This document shows, one piece after another, positions 44,094 to 54,275 of a stretch of 64,000 nucleotides of DNA. Below the pieces are notes generated by a model. The model did no database searches, was not told where the DNA came from, and saw only the letters and a list, made by a program, of their open reading frames with translations. This DNA comes from Rana temporaria (taxonomy: Eukaryota > Chordata > Amphibia > Anura > Ranidae), in NCBI RefSeq assembly GCF_905171775.1, contig NC_053489.1:592327844-592391843 (forward strand), read 5' to 3'. Numbering within the stretch: position 1 is the stretch's first letter; each line of letters begins with the position of its first letter. Both the position numbers and the translations under genes were made by a program.

Positions 44094-44750
44094 TTAACCG
44101 CTTCAGCCCCGGAAGATTTTACCCCCTTCCTGACCAGAGCACTTTTTACAATTTGGCACTGCGTCGCTTTAACTGACAATTGCACGGTTGTGCGATGCTG
44201 TACCTAAACAAAATTTGCGTATTTTTTTCCCCACAAATAGAGCTTTCTTTTGGTGGCATTTGATCACCTCTGCATTTTTCTTTTGCGCTATAGACAACAG
44301 AACAGCGACAATTTTGAAAAAAACACAATGGGGGTCATTTACTAAAGGCAAATACACTTTGCACTACACGTGAAAACTACAAGTGCAAAGTGTAGTTAAA
44401 TTGCACTGAAAGTGCACTTGGAAGTGCAGTCGCTGAAGATCCGAGGGGGATATGCAAGGAAAATAAAAAACAGCATTTTAGCTTTCACATGATTGGATGA
44501 TAAAATCAGCAGAGCTTCCCTAGGGAGTGATTCTAACTGTGGGGCGATGGGACTAATCAGGGGAAATGACAGATCACTGTTCATACTTTGTATGAACAGA
44601 TGATCAGTCATTTCTACACACACAGCTCCCGGTTCTCGCTCTGTCACGAGAGATCGCGGGTGCCTGGCGGTCATCGGGCTCGCCGGGCACTTACATTGGC
44701 TCCGGGGGCGGTAGGAAGAACTTGGGTGCTTCCACTTCGTCATGACCTGC
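44094..44750 (+). repeat. TTAACCACTT-family repeat with internal deletion
   Basis: Begins TTAACCGCTTCAGCCCC, with the CTTTAACTGACAATTGC, CACAAATAGAGC and GATCACCTCTGC blocks in order. The MITE at 44327 sits at the same GACAATTTTGAAAA position as in the 32568 copy. The second half of the MITE and the adjoining middle of the repeat are deleted, so MITE sequence joins directly to the late block GAGTGATTCTAACTGTGG near 44522. Confidence 0.7.
44327..44520. mobile_element. Palindromic MITE, GGGGGT(T/C)ATTTAC end (copy 4, half)
   Basis: The left half and centre are present (AATGGGGGTCATTTAC to GATAAAATCAGCAGAGC); the right arm is missing through the deletion described for the host repeat. Confidence 0.75.
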
Positions 44751-44769
44751 TGTCACAGGGTCCAGTGAT

Positions 44770-45781
44770 CCACCATTCCTTACAGAAGCTAAATTTGACG
44801 ATCTGGCTACTGAGACCTACATTTTGAAGAAACAAGGACTCTCTGGTCCAGTTCTTTCTACACTCATTAATGCCAGAAAGCTGGCTTCCAGGCTAATCTA
44901 CTATAGAGTCTGGAAGGCGTATATTTTCTGGTGTGAATCCAGAGGGTAGAATCCTCGTAAGTATGCTATAAGTAGGATTCTCGCCGTTTGCCAATTAGGA
45001 GTAGATATGAAATTGGCCCTGAGTACCATCAAGGGTCAAATATCGGCTCCATCAGTCTTTTTTCAGAAACCATTGGCATCTCAGTCCCTAGATAAATCCA
45101 CCAGTCAAATCGCCCGTGTCCCTGGGATTTGAACTTAGTATTATCAGTTCTGCAAAAGCAACCTTTTGAACCTTTTCGCCATATTCCTTTGATTCTTTTA
45201 AGCAAGAAATTGGACTTTCCAATTGCTATCTCTTCTGCTAGAAGAGTATCGGAGTTAGCGGCTCTTTCTTGTAAAGAGCCTTATCTAATTTGTCAGAAAG
45301 ACAAAATTGTACTACGCCCTCATCCTACCTTTCTTCCAAAGGTGGTGTTGACGTTTCATTTAAATCAAGACATTGTTTTGCCTTCCATTTTTTATGAACC
45401 GCGAACAGCGGAAGAAAAGTTATTGCACTCTCTAGTTGTAGTGAGAGCAGTAAAAGTTTATCTGCAGGCTACGGCTCAGATACGTAAAACAGATGTTTTG
45501 TTCATTGTGCTAGATGGTCCCAAGAAGGGCCAGCCAGCATCAAAATCTACCATTGCTAGGTGGATTCGACAAGTAATTGTCCAAGCTCATGGTTTAAGAA
45601 ATGAGTTTCCTCCTTTTTCTGTTAAGGCGCACTCGACCATGGCAATAAGTGCTTCATGAGCAGTGCGTCACCAGGCTTCGATGGCTCAGATCTGTAAAGC
45701 TGCTACTTGGTCTTCAGTCCATACATTTACCAAATTCTATCAAATTGATGTAAGAGGACATGTCGCCCACCCTTCATATTG
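44770..45781 (+). pseudogene. DIRS tyrosine recombinase, inactivated
   Basis: The N-terminal SAM-like part reads FDDLATETYILKKQGLSG and LINARKLASRLIYYRVWKAY, then a TAG at 44947-44949, continuing to about 45120. After a frame change the catalytic part follows: the first arginine lies in SSARRVSELAALS (about 45237-45275), KPASKSTIARW-like sequence near 45540, and the HxxR box appears as KAHSTMA, so the second arginine is methionine. A TGA at 45657-45659 replaces a codon in ISAS-, after which the same frame continues to the tyrosine in HTFTKFYQID and ends HPSY-stop at about 45781. Loss of the arginine alone would abolish strand cleavage. Confidence 0.82.
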
Positions 45782-45818
45782 AGCATTGCTCTGGGACGTC
45801 CCACTAGGTAATGGATAA

Positions 45819-45920
45819 GGCTCTGTGTCCCGTGGTGTACGATAAAGAAAGTAGGATTTTTAATAACAGCTTACCCTGTAAAATCATTTTCTTTGAGTAC
45901 ACCATGAGACACAGAGCCCC
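45819..45920. repeat. Inverted repeat in DIRS 3' region
   Basis: GGCTCTGTGTCCCGTGGTGT pairs with ACACCATGAGACACAGAGCC, and AGGATTTT/AAAATCAT lie inside; the loop is TAATAACAGCTTACCCTG. A C-run follows at 45918-45930. Confidence 0.75.
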
Positions 45921-46073
45921 CCCCCCCCCTTGTATGGGATCCTTACTGCTTTGCTACAAAAACTAAGGTACTTCCTGTATGGGAGGGGTTATATGGAGGG
46001 GAACTTGTTCTCATTGGTTGTGCCAGTGTCCAATCACCTCTGGTGACCATACAACCCTCTATGTAATGACTGA

Positions 46074-46493
46074 GGCCCCGTACACACGGTCGGACTGAAC
46101 CGATGAGAATGAACCGAAGTTCAGTTTCATCGGACCAAACCGACCGTGTGTATAGGCCATCGGTCTGTTTTCCTTCGGTCCAAAATTTTAAAACATGCTT
46201 CAAAACCGAACCGATGGACCGCTGCCCGATCGGACCAAACCGATGGTTAGTACAGAAAAGCATTGGTTCAAAACCTGCGCATGCTCAGAATCAAGTCAAC
46301 GCATGCTTGGAAGCATTGAACTTCGTTTTTTTCAGCACGTCGTGTGTTTTACGTCACCGCGTTCTGACCTGATCGGATTTTGAACTGATGGTGTGTACAC
46401 ACATCAGACCATCAGGCCACTTCTGCGGTGACCTGATGAAAATGGTCCGTCGGACCATTCTCATCGGTTCGGTCCGACCGTGTGTACGGGGCC
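46074..46493. mobile_element. TNA-flanked MITE (GGTCGGACTGAACC type)
   Basis: GGCCCCGTACACACGGTCGG at the left and CCGACCGTGTGTACGGGGCC at the right are perfect 20-base inverses, with TGA on both sides (46071-46073, 46494-46496). ACCGATGGAC and GGTTTGGTCCG words fill the arms. It is inserted in the DIRS 3' region. Confidence 0.92.
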
Positions 46494-46565
46494 TGAGGCT
46501 CTGTGTCCTGTGGTGTACTCAAAGAAAAGGATTTTACAGGTAAGCTGTTATTAAAAATCCTTCTT

Positions 46566-47482
46566 TTAATATGACAGAATAATTAATGTCTAAGAGTAGA
46601 GTTTAAAGTATTTATTTGCAAGAAGAGCATCCATTTAAACCATCTGTTAAGCTCAATATATTGCTGCTATAGAGTAAAAAAAAAACTGTGTCTGTCTTTG
46701 CATTAATTGAAAACGACACTTTGGCAATGCGTCAAAGTGATTTTCATACTGTCTTGATGTAGAAAGCACTAATATAATTAGCATCAATATTTAAAGCAAC
46801 ATTTCAAATGTTGCCCTCTGAGTCATTGCACAGTATTCACAAGCCATCAGGACAGAGATTGCCAGAGCCTACCTGACAGTCTGTGGTAATAGGATGTGTA
46901 TGTGTCTACTTTCAGGGTCCAGTTCATCTTACAGCTTGCTGAAGGCCTGTCAGTTTGATGCTAGAATATAATCACTGCTGTCACTATGATGTACTAAAAA
47001 TCTGATGCTTACCATTTATTTTTAAAATGCTATTTATAATATAATGCACAATTTACAGTAATGATTATAAACCATATATGCGGATGTTGCTATTTTAATA
47101 AATATAATAAGCTAATGAAAAATATATACGTAGACTAGATTCAGTTTAATAAATAATAAGGATCATTGTAAAGATTTATTTGATTAAAAACAACATCTTA
47201 ATTTAAATATTATAAATAAACATGCATTTATTTAGATTTACAAATAAAATAGGTCAGTCTTATTTAAATAATCTTGTCAACGTGTGTTAATATTTTAAAA
47301 AACATAAGCGCTATTTATAGTGTGTACAGAAATTAGTGCTGCTATATATTTGATATTTTTACATCTTTATTGTATTTGGTTTACTCTGTGAGTTAGCTGA
47401 CTAGCTGAAAACAATGCACTCTATGCGTGATGGAACACTTATTTTAACAGAGTTTAGATTCAGGGTAAGTTTGCAGACTTAA
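46566..47482. other. Unique AT-rich DNA, possible conserved non-coding sequence
   Basis: Free of recognisable repeats, with several TTTAAATA/TATTTAAA motifs at 47130-47330. Only an interspecies comparison could show constraint. Confidence 0.35.
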
Positions 47483-47980
47483 AGTGGATGCAAACCCGAT
47501 TCATGAAATTTGAGCTGGGCACATATATCTGCAGTATTATGTTATCTCTCTTCAAAGAGCTAAGTCCCATAGCTCTCTCCGGACCTGTTCCTCTGTTATC
47601 AGCCCGATAACTCCTGACAAATTCTTGGACAATTTAGACAAAAGCAGCCTGAAATTTCTGTCCGGGGAGGTTGCTAAAATAGATTAGCAGAGAGCAGGTC
47701 CTATTACAAAACACCTCTGAGAGTCTTTGCCTATGATGAGAGGGGTGTGTGCCTTTCCTCCAATTAGCGATGTTAGCTATCTTGGCTGTATGCCCAGATA
47801 TCACACTCTGTGTTAAACAGGAAGAGAAAATCTCCTAACACAATCTGAACTTTCTAAGCAGTATATAAATGTGAAGACAGCAGATATACATGTAAAACCT
47901 ATGTAGGGAAATTTGGTTCATCCCTGTGTATCATCTGAGGCTGTTCACTTCACTGGGTGTATGGAGGGTTTATATCCACT
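47483..47980. mobile_element. TTAA-flanked non-autonomous element
   Basis: AGTGGATGCAAACCC at the left, GGGTTTATATCCACT at the right, TTAA immediately outside both (47479-47482, 47981-47984). 498 bp and non-coding, with the same end type as 29698-30232 (AGTGRA-). Confidence 0.85.
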
Positions 47981-47984
47981 TTAA

Positions 47985-48658
47985 TGAGTTTGAACGTTAA
48001 ATTCAAACCTCATTGAAATCTATATGGATTTAATCTTAGAAGTCAGTAATGGCTATTTGCAGAGCTAATATGCAAGATATTGTCAATAAAGGGCATGGGG
48101 AGTCGGGCAGTGCCCTGTGGGTAATCTATTAATGAAGACAAAAAATATTGTTTAGCGGTGAGATGGTCTTTTTAGGTGGCTTAGAAGCCATTCCTTTCAA
48201 TTACATGCTTGTGAATGCCATAAAGCAGTACGTTGTTTTACAGAATATTAAAATTCTTATGGACAGCATCAGAAACACCATATTGTGGCCTCACATGCAT
48301 TGCCTGTGCAAAAAAATAGTTTACTTTTATATTATTCATCATTTTCCATTTGCTTACACAGAGCAGCAGCAGCAGCATACATAATTTACACAGAAAAAAA
48401 GTATTTATTAGGTAGTTTTACTTTAAAGACAACTATTTTTTTTTGTGTATCTGTGGTCAACCATAACTGAGCACTGGAAGTAGCACATAATATAGCTAAA
48501 TTCTATAGTAATGTATACTTAAAAAAAATAAAGCACATTCCATCAGATTCATACAGAGTGCCAAAACAAGTCATATAGTGTAGCTTGTGGTCTTCTTTTC
48601 AGTACCATATAAACATTATTTCAACCCAGAGTGCACCAATACATCTCAGAACCACAAA
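47985..48658. other. Unique AT-rich sequence
   Basis: A short CAG run (48363-48377) is the only notable word. No gene signal. Confidence 0.4.
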
Positions 48659-48663
48659 CCCAC

Positions 48664-49238
48664 TATCACATACCTGGTGCCAGAGGCCAACGGAGAGAGA
48701 GCTTCCTGGCGACTAAGTTCCAGACCCCTCTGAGGGTAAAACAGGAGAGGTCAGGCCCAAAGTAGCACGGGTCACTGCTGGACTGAGTGTAGGAAGTTCC
48801 AGAGAACAGCTGATGTGCTAGGGTGGGGTCAGCAGACAGGTGGAACCCGTGAGACGTTAGGGTCAGAGTCAGCTAGGGTCAGGAGCCAGGTGGGAATCAC
48901 AGCAGACATGGTCAGGTGGTTAGTTGAGGTCAAGCACAGGAAGTGGGCAGGAGACAGGTCTAGGACAATCAGGGTCAGCAACAGCAGATCACAGGAACAA
49001 GAGAATCGCAGGGATAACGCACTGGAGGAGCCGAAGATCAACCAGCAATTATGGCCACTGACCGGTTTCCTTACAAAGGCTGTTTGGTACCAAACTATGT
49101 AGGGGGCAAGCACGGTTGTGCATGCATGTGCCAATGCACATTCTTTGTTATGCGCCAGTGCGAATTCCTGCGGCCATGTAAAGTACTGGCAGGAATGCCA
49201 GGTCTTAGAGTTCTTCCCTTGTGGATGGTGCCCTGACA
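48664..49238 (-). mobile_element. Solo LTR of a Gypsy-type element
   Basis: Starts TATCACATACCTGGTGCC and ends GGTGCCCTGACA on the plus strand, parallel to the LTR ends at 27729 (TGTCACGTACCTGG...CCCTGACA). CCCAC flanks both sides (48659-48663, 49239-49243), a 5-bp duplication as made by Ty3/Gypsy integrases. There is no internal region, so it is a recombined solo LTR. GTCAGGGTCAG/GGTCAGGAG words repeat in the middle. Confidence 0.82.
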
Positions 49239-49243
49239 CCCAC

Positions 49244-49560
49244 ATCGTAGAGATACAGTTGATAAGGTGAACTAAAAAAAATACAGTGCCATATTTCAAA
49301 GACAACAGCCAAACATATGGTACAGAGGGTGTAGAATACAGTATGTAGGCAGTTTGGGTGGGGCCTGGGGTAGCAATGTAAGAGATTAGATTTTTTTTTT
49401 TAAATAGAGTATGATATTTTAACCATTTTAGCCCTGGAAGATTTTACCCCCTTCCTGACCAGAGCACTTTTAGCATCTACTAACTAGGGTACATTTTCTG
49501 GAATTTACACAGCTTTTAGTTTATGACTGCCTATCTAATTTAAGGTGCTAAAACGGCAGG
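49244..49560. other. Fragment of TTAACCACTT-family start
   Basis: TTTAACCATTTTAGCCCTGG at about 49418 followed by AAGATTTTACCCCC repeats the start seen at 44094, but it breaks off within about 80 bp. The rest is unassigned. Confidence 0.45.
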
Positions 49561-51721
49561 GCAGTACAACCCCCCCCCCCCCACACCCAAATTATTCAAT
49601 TTTGGAAAGTAGACACCCCAAGGAATTTGCTTAGAGGCTTGTTGAGCACATTGAATGTATTTTTGTTTTGTCATAAGTGATAAAAAAATTACAAAAAAAA
49701 AAAACATTTACACAAAGTTGTCACCAAAATGATATATTGCTCAAATATGCCATGGGCATATGTGAAATTACACCCCAAAATACATTCTGCTGCTTCTGAG
49801 TAAAGGGAAATCATATATGTGGGGACTTTTGGCAGTCAAGCTATTTGCTGAGAGGCATGTTGAGTCCATGGAATATTTTATATTTTGTCACAAGTTTCAG
49901 AAAAATTATTTATATTTTAATTATATATATATTTTTTCACAAAGTTGTCACTAAATAATATAATGATATGGGGCCATATTCCCGTAGATTTCCGGCGGGC
50001 GTCGCGTAAGCCATGTACACTACGCCGCCCCAACCTACAGGAGCAAGTGCTGTATTCCCCAAACACTTGCTCCGTAGTTTGGGGCGGCGTAGTGTAATTG
50101 GCCCGGCGTATCCCCGTGTATTTCAAAGGGGGCGGCTTATATTTAAATTAAGCGCGCCCCCGTTTCGATCGAACTGCACATGTGCCGGGCTAAAAATAGC
50201 CCAGTGCGCATGCTCCAGTTCTCAGCGGAAAACGTCAATGACGCCGACGTGTGCGTCATTGACGTAAAGTCGTATTCAAGAACGACTTAGTAAAACGACG
50301 TACCCGACGGGAAAAGACGACGCGGACCCGACGCCATACTTAACATGGCATACGTGGAACTGGTGTAAGGTTACCCCTCATATAGCAGGGGTAACCTTAC
50401 GCTTACGCAAACGACGTTTGCGGCGGTTACGCGACGCGATTTCGTTCGGGAATCAGCGTATCAGGCTCATTTGCATAAACAAATGAGACCTGAAAGTAAA
50501 CGCCACCTAGTGGCCGGCGGCAAATTACATTTAGGATCCGACAGTGTAAGTGGCTTACACTAGTCGAATCCTAGCCTAAATCCGGTGTATCTTGTTTTGT
50601 GAATACAAAATAATGATACGCCGGCGGGAAATTCAATTTACGCCGGTGTATCAGTAGATACACCGGCGTAACTTGTTTGAGAATATGGCCCATGATATAT
50701 TGCTCAAATATGCCATGGGCATATATGAAATTACATCCTAAAATACATTCTGCTGCTTCTCCTGAGTACGGGGATATCACATGTGTGGGACCTTTTGGCA
50801 GTCTAGCTGTGTGCAGCAGTCAGGACCTCAAAAACCAATCACCGCCTTCAGGCTTTCTAAGGACGTAAATTCTTGATTTCACTCCACACTGCCTATCCCA
50901 GTTTCCGAGGCCATGAAATGCCCAGACAGCACAAACCCCCCTCCAAATGACCCCATTTTGGAAAGTAGACACCCCAAGCTATTTGCTGAAAGGCATGTTG
51001 AGTATTTTGCAGATCTTGCTTTTCGTCACAAAGTTTTGAAAATTGAAAAAAACATTTTTTTTCCTTTCTTCATTTTCAAAAACAAATGAGAACTGCAGTG
51101 CAAAATACTCACCATGCGTCTCAGCAAATAGCTTGGGGCGTCCACTTTCCAAAACGGGGTCATTTGATTTGGGGGGGGGGGGGGTTGTGCTATCTGGACA
51201 TTTCTCAAGAGAAGCAGCAGAATGTATTTTGAAGGTGTAATTCCACATATGCCCATGTCATGTCCCGAAACTTGCGATACAATATGAAATACTCCATGGG
51301 CTCAATATGCCTCTCAGCAAATAGCTTAGGGTGTCTACTTTCCAAAATGGGGTCATTGGGGGAGGGTTGTGCTATCTGGGCATTCCATCGCCTCCGAAAC
51401 TTTGATAAGTAGTGAAGAGTGAAATAAAAAATGTACACCCTTAGAAAGCCTGAAGATGTTGATTGGCTTTTTGGGGTCCTGTGGTGTCCCCATACTCAGG
51501 AGAAGCAGCAGAATGTATTTTGGGGTGTAGTTTCACATATGGCCATGGCATATTTGAGCAATATATCATTTTGTGACAACTTTGTGAAAAACAAATGTAT
51601 TGTAATATTCCCAAAACTTGTGGCAAAATATAAAATATTCCATGGACTCAACATGCCTATTATCAAAAAGCTTTGGGTGTCTAAAATGGGGTCATTGGGG
51701 GGGGGGGGGGGGGGGTGTTAA
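49561..51721. repeat. Large foldback built of ~300-bp units
   Basis: The left part runs from a C-run (49569-49582) through CATTTTGGAAAGTAGACACC, CTATTTGCTGAGAGGCATGT, TGAGTCCATGGAATATTT, AAATGATATATTGCTCAAA and TACATTCTGCTGCTTCT. The right part presents the same blocks inverted and ends in a G-run (51699-51716). The turn is near 51046. Units recur two to three times per arm with variations. The MITE at 49971-50691 makes the left arm longer. Coding is absent. Confidence 0.75.
49971..50691. mobile_element. MITE with GGGCCATATTC ends
   Basis: GGGCCATATTC is inverted as GAATATGGCCC, with ATG on both sides; the longer flanks ATGATATG and ATGATATA share 7 of 8 bases. TACGCCGGCG, ACGCCGACGTG and CGTAGTG words occur in both orientations. 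It is inserted in the left arm of the foldback. Confidence 0.85.
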
Positions 51722-52513
51722 CTGTCCTGGTATTTTATGCACAATATTATAAGCTTATGTCACACATCACCCGCTCTTCTAACCACTTGAAGACAAAGCC
51801 CTTTCTGACACTTTTTGTTTACATGAAAAAAAAAAATTATTTTGCTAGAAAATTACTCAGTCTGAACCCCCAAACATTATATATATATATTTTTTTTAAA
51901 GCAAAGGCCCTATAGATTAAAATGGTGGGTGTTCCAAAACATTTTTTCACAGAGTATTTGTGCAGCGATTTTTCAAACAAATTTGTTTGGGAAAGAACAC
52001 TTTTTTTAATGCACTAAAACACATCATATTGCCCAAATGTTTGGTCAAATATAAAAGATGATCTTATGCTGAGTACATAGATATCAAACACGACATGCTT
52101 TAAAATTGCGCACAACCTTGCAGAGGCGACAAACTACACACATTTTTTAAGCGTTTAAAAGCCTTACCTCACATGCATGGTGCAGTTGCTGTTTACATAT
52201 GACACGAGACCAGCGCGTGCGTTCATCATTGCGCACAAGCACGGGGGGAGGGGGGTTAGGGGTGGTTTTCTTATTATTTTGCTTTTTTTATTTATTTTTA
52301 CACTGTTCCTTTCATTATTATTTTTTTTGATAATTTTTATTGTTATCACAGGGAATGTAAATATCTTCAATGATAGCAATAGGTAGTGACAGGTACTCTT
52401 TAAAAAAAGAAGAAGGGGTCTATTAGACTCTAGATATCGCCTCTGCCCTCAAAGCATCTGACCACACCAAGATCAGTGTGATAAAGTGCTTTCCCAATTT
52501 CCCAATGGCGCTG
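51722..52513. other. Unassigned AT-rich sequence
   Basis: Short frames only; no repeat ends or motifs. A G-run at 52245-52255. Confidence 0.35.
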
Positions 52514-52983
52514 TTAACCACTTAAGACCCGGACCTTTATGCAGGTAAAGGACCGGGCCAGTTTTTGTGATTCGGCACTGCATCGCTTTAACTGACAATT
52601 GCGCGGTCGTACGACGTCGCTCGCAAACAAAATTGGCGTCCTTTTTTCCCCACAAATAGAGCTTTTTTTTGGTGGTATTTGATCACCTCTGCGGTTTTTA
52701 TTTTTTGCGCTATAAACAAAAATAGAGCGACAATTTTTGCTATAATAAATATCCCCCAAAAAGATATAAAAACATTTTTTTTCCTCAGTTTAGGCCAATA
52801 CGTATTCTTCTACCTATTTTTGGTAAAATAAATCGCAATAAGCGTTTATCAATTGGTTTGCGCAAAATTTATAGCGTTTACAAAATAGGAGATAGTTTTA
52901 TTGCATTTTTATTAATTATTTTTTTTTTTACTACTAATGGCAGCGATCAGCGATTTTTTTCAGGATTGACATTATGGCCGACA

Positions 52984-53560
52984 GTATAATATATATAGAT
53001 AGATGGCGCAAAAACCAGGAGAGCACAGTCAATAATAGAAAAGTACATATATCATATGGTCCATGTCAATAACAAAAAATGAAACATAATGAATGAATGA
53101 ATGAGTCAATGAATCAATAGTCCAATATAAGTCCAATAGCACTATAGTGGCAGCAAAATCCTGAAGCAGAAGCAGACTCTGAAAGATATGTATAGACAAA
53201 AAGAGAAAATGCGCCAACCTAAGTGCAGTAAGTGGGTATTTAATTCAAGCAATTTGCACAGTAAAAATGGCTACTCACAAAACCAGTGTAAATACAGGGG
53301 AACCCCTCCTGTTCTCTGTGGGGTTCCCCAAAGGCTCCCGAACACCTTGGACCTTCGTTTCCATCACCCTGGGGACCAGGATAAGAGACCAGCCTGTTGT
53401 ACTGCTGATAACACGTTGTGACATCGGACCAGCCGTCTCTTCCATTACATGCCTGTATTTACACTGGTTTTGTGAGTAGCCATTTTTACTGTGCAAATTG
53501 CTTGAATTAAATACCCACTTACTGCACTTAGGTTGGCGCATTTTCTCTTTTTGTCTATAC
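52984..53560. mobile_element. Retrotransposed insert with 13-bp target duplication
   Basis: ATTATGGCCGACA (52971-52983) and ATTATGGCAGACA (53561-53573) flank a 577-bp insert, 12 of 13 identical, within the host repeat. The long, non-fixed duplication points to target-primed reverse transcription. The insert has an AT-rich part with (ATGA)n (53090-53105), then a perfect inverted repeat. No coding frame. Family unknown; a Penelope-like or short non-autonomous retroelement with a twin-priming inversion would fit. Confidence 0.6.
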
Positions 53561-53562
53561 AT
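53188..53562. repeat. Perfect 111-bp inverted repeat
   Basis: 53188-53298 (ATGTATAGACAAAAAG ... GTAAATACAGG) is an exact reverse complement of 53452-53562. The 153-bp loop contains its own hairpin (GGGGAACCCC...GGGGTTCCCC). All 111 bases match by eye. Confidence 0.93.
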
Positions 53563-53930
53563 TATGGCAGACACATCAGAGAATTTTGAGACATTTTTGG
53601 GACCATTGTCATTTTCACAGCAAAAAATGCTATAAAAATGCATTGTTTACTGTGAAAATGACAATTGCAGTTTGGGAGTTAACCACTAGGGGGCACTGTA
53701 GGGGTTATGTGTGACCTGATATGTTTTTCTAACTGTAGGGGGCGGGGCTGGATGTGTGACGTCATTGATCGTGTTTCCCTATATTAGGGAACACACGATC
53801 AATGAAGCTGCCACTGCGAAGAACGAGCCGTTCTTCAGCTCTGGTGACCGATCGCGGGACTCCGGCGGCGATCTGGTCCGCGGTTCCCATGGACGAGGTC
53901 ACCTAGCTTCGGACCGCTCTAACCACAATA

Positions 53931-54275
53931 AACTATACCCTGTTGTACATGTTTTCACAGTTTTCATTTGAGATTGTATTTTGAGAGGTGAGTCATTTAC
54001 CTGGAAAAGGCGATGGACACTGGGTAAAGACTTTCTTTATACTTTTTTACTTTTGTACTTTTGTACAGTATTTCTGCACATATTGCACTTTATGGTGGAC
54101 AATAAGGATGTATTATTCTTTTATTTAGATTAAGCACCAATAATTGTGGATACATCATTTGTGGACTGAGTTTGATAACTATTATTTTTTTAGCACAATG
54201 TTTCTTAATTTTGTATACATTTTATATAGTTGCTATTTATACACAATTGTTTTGTTTTAGGAAATTATACACTTG
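53931..54275. other. AT-rich spacer
   Basis: No feature recognised. Confidence 0.35.

Larger units (their letters stand above)
44755..46565 (+). mobile_element. DIRS-like retroelement, 5'-truncated
   Basis: The tyrosine-recombinase region (44770-45781) is followed by a 3' region made of inverted repeats: 45819-45920 is itself a hairpin starting GGCTCTGTGTCCCG and ending GACACAGAGCC, and 46494-46563 is an inverted copy of its second half. Such inverted terminal and internal complementary repeats, plus a tyrosine recombinase instead of an integrase, mark DIRS elements. A TNA-flanked MITE (46074-46493) is inserted between them. Reverse transcriptase and gag are absent. Confidence 0.7.
52514..53930 (+). 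repeat. TTAACCACTT-family repeat, plus orientation, split
   Basis: Starts TTAACCACTTAAGACCCGG; the blocks GACAATTGCGCGGTCG, CACAAATAGAGC, ATTTGATCACCTCTGC, TTGGTTTGCGCAAAA and CTAATGGCAGCGATCAG follow in order. After the insertion (52984-53560) it resumes with ACACATCAGAGAATTTTGAG and GACCATTGTCATTTTCACAG and ends near 53926 in a CpG-rich tail (CGATCGCGGGACTCCGG). Confidence 0.78.
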
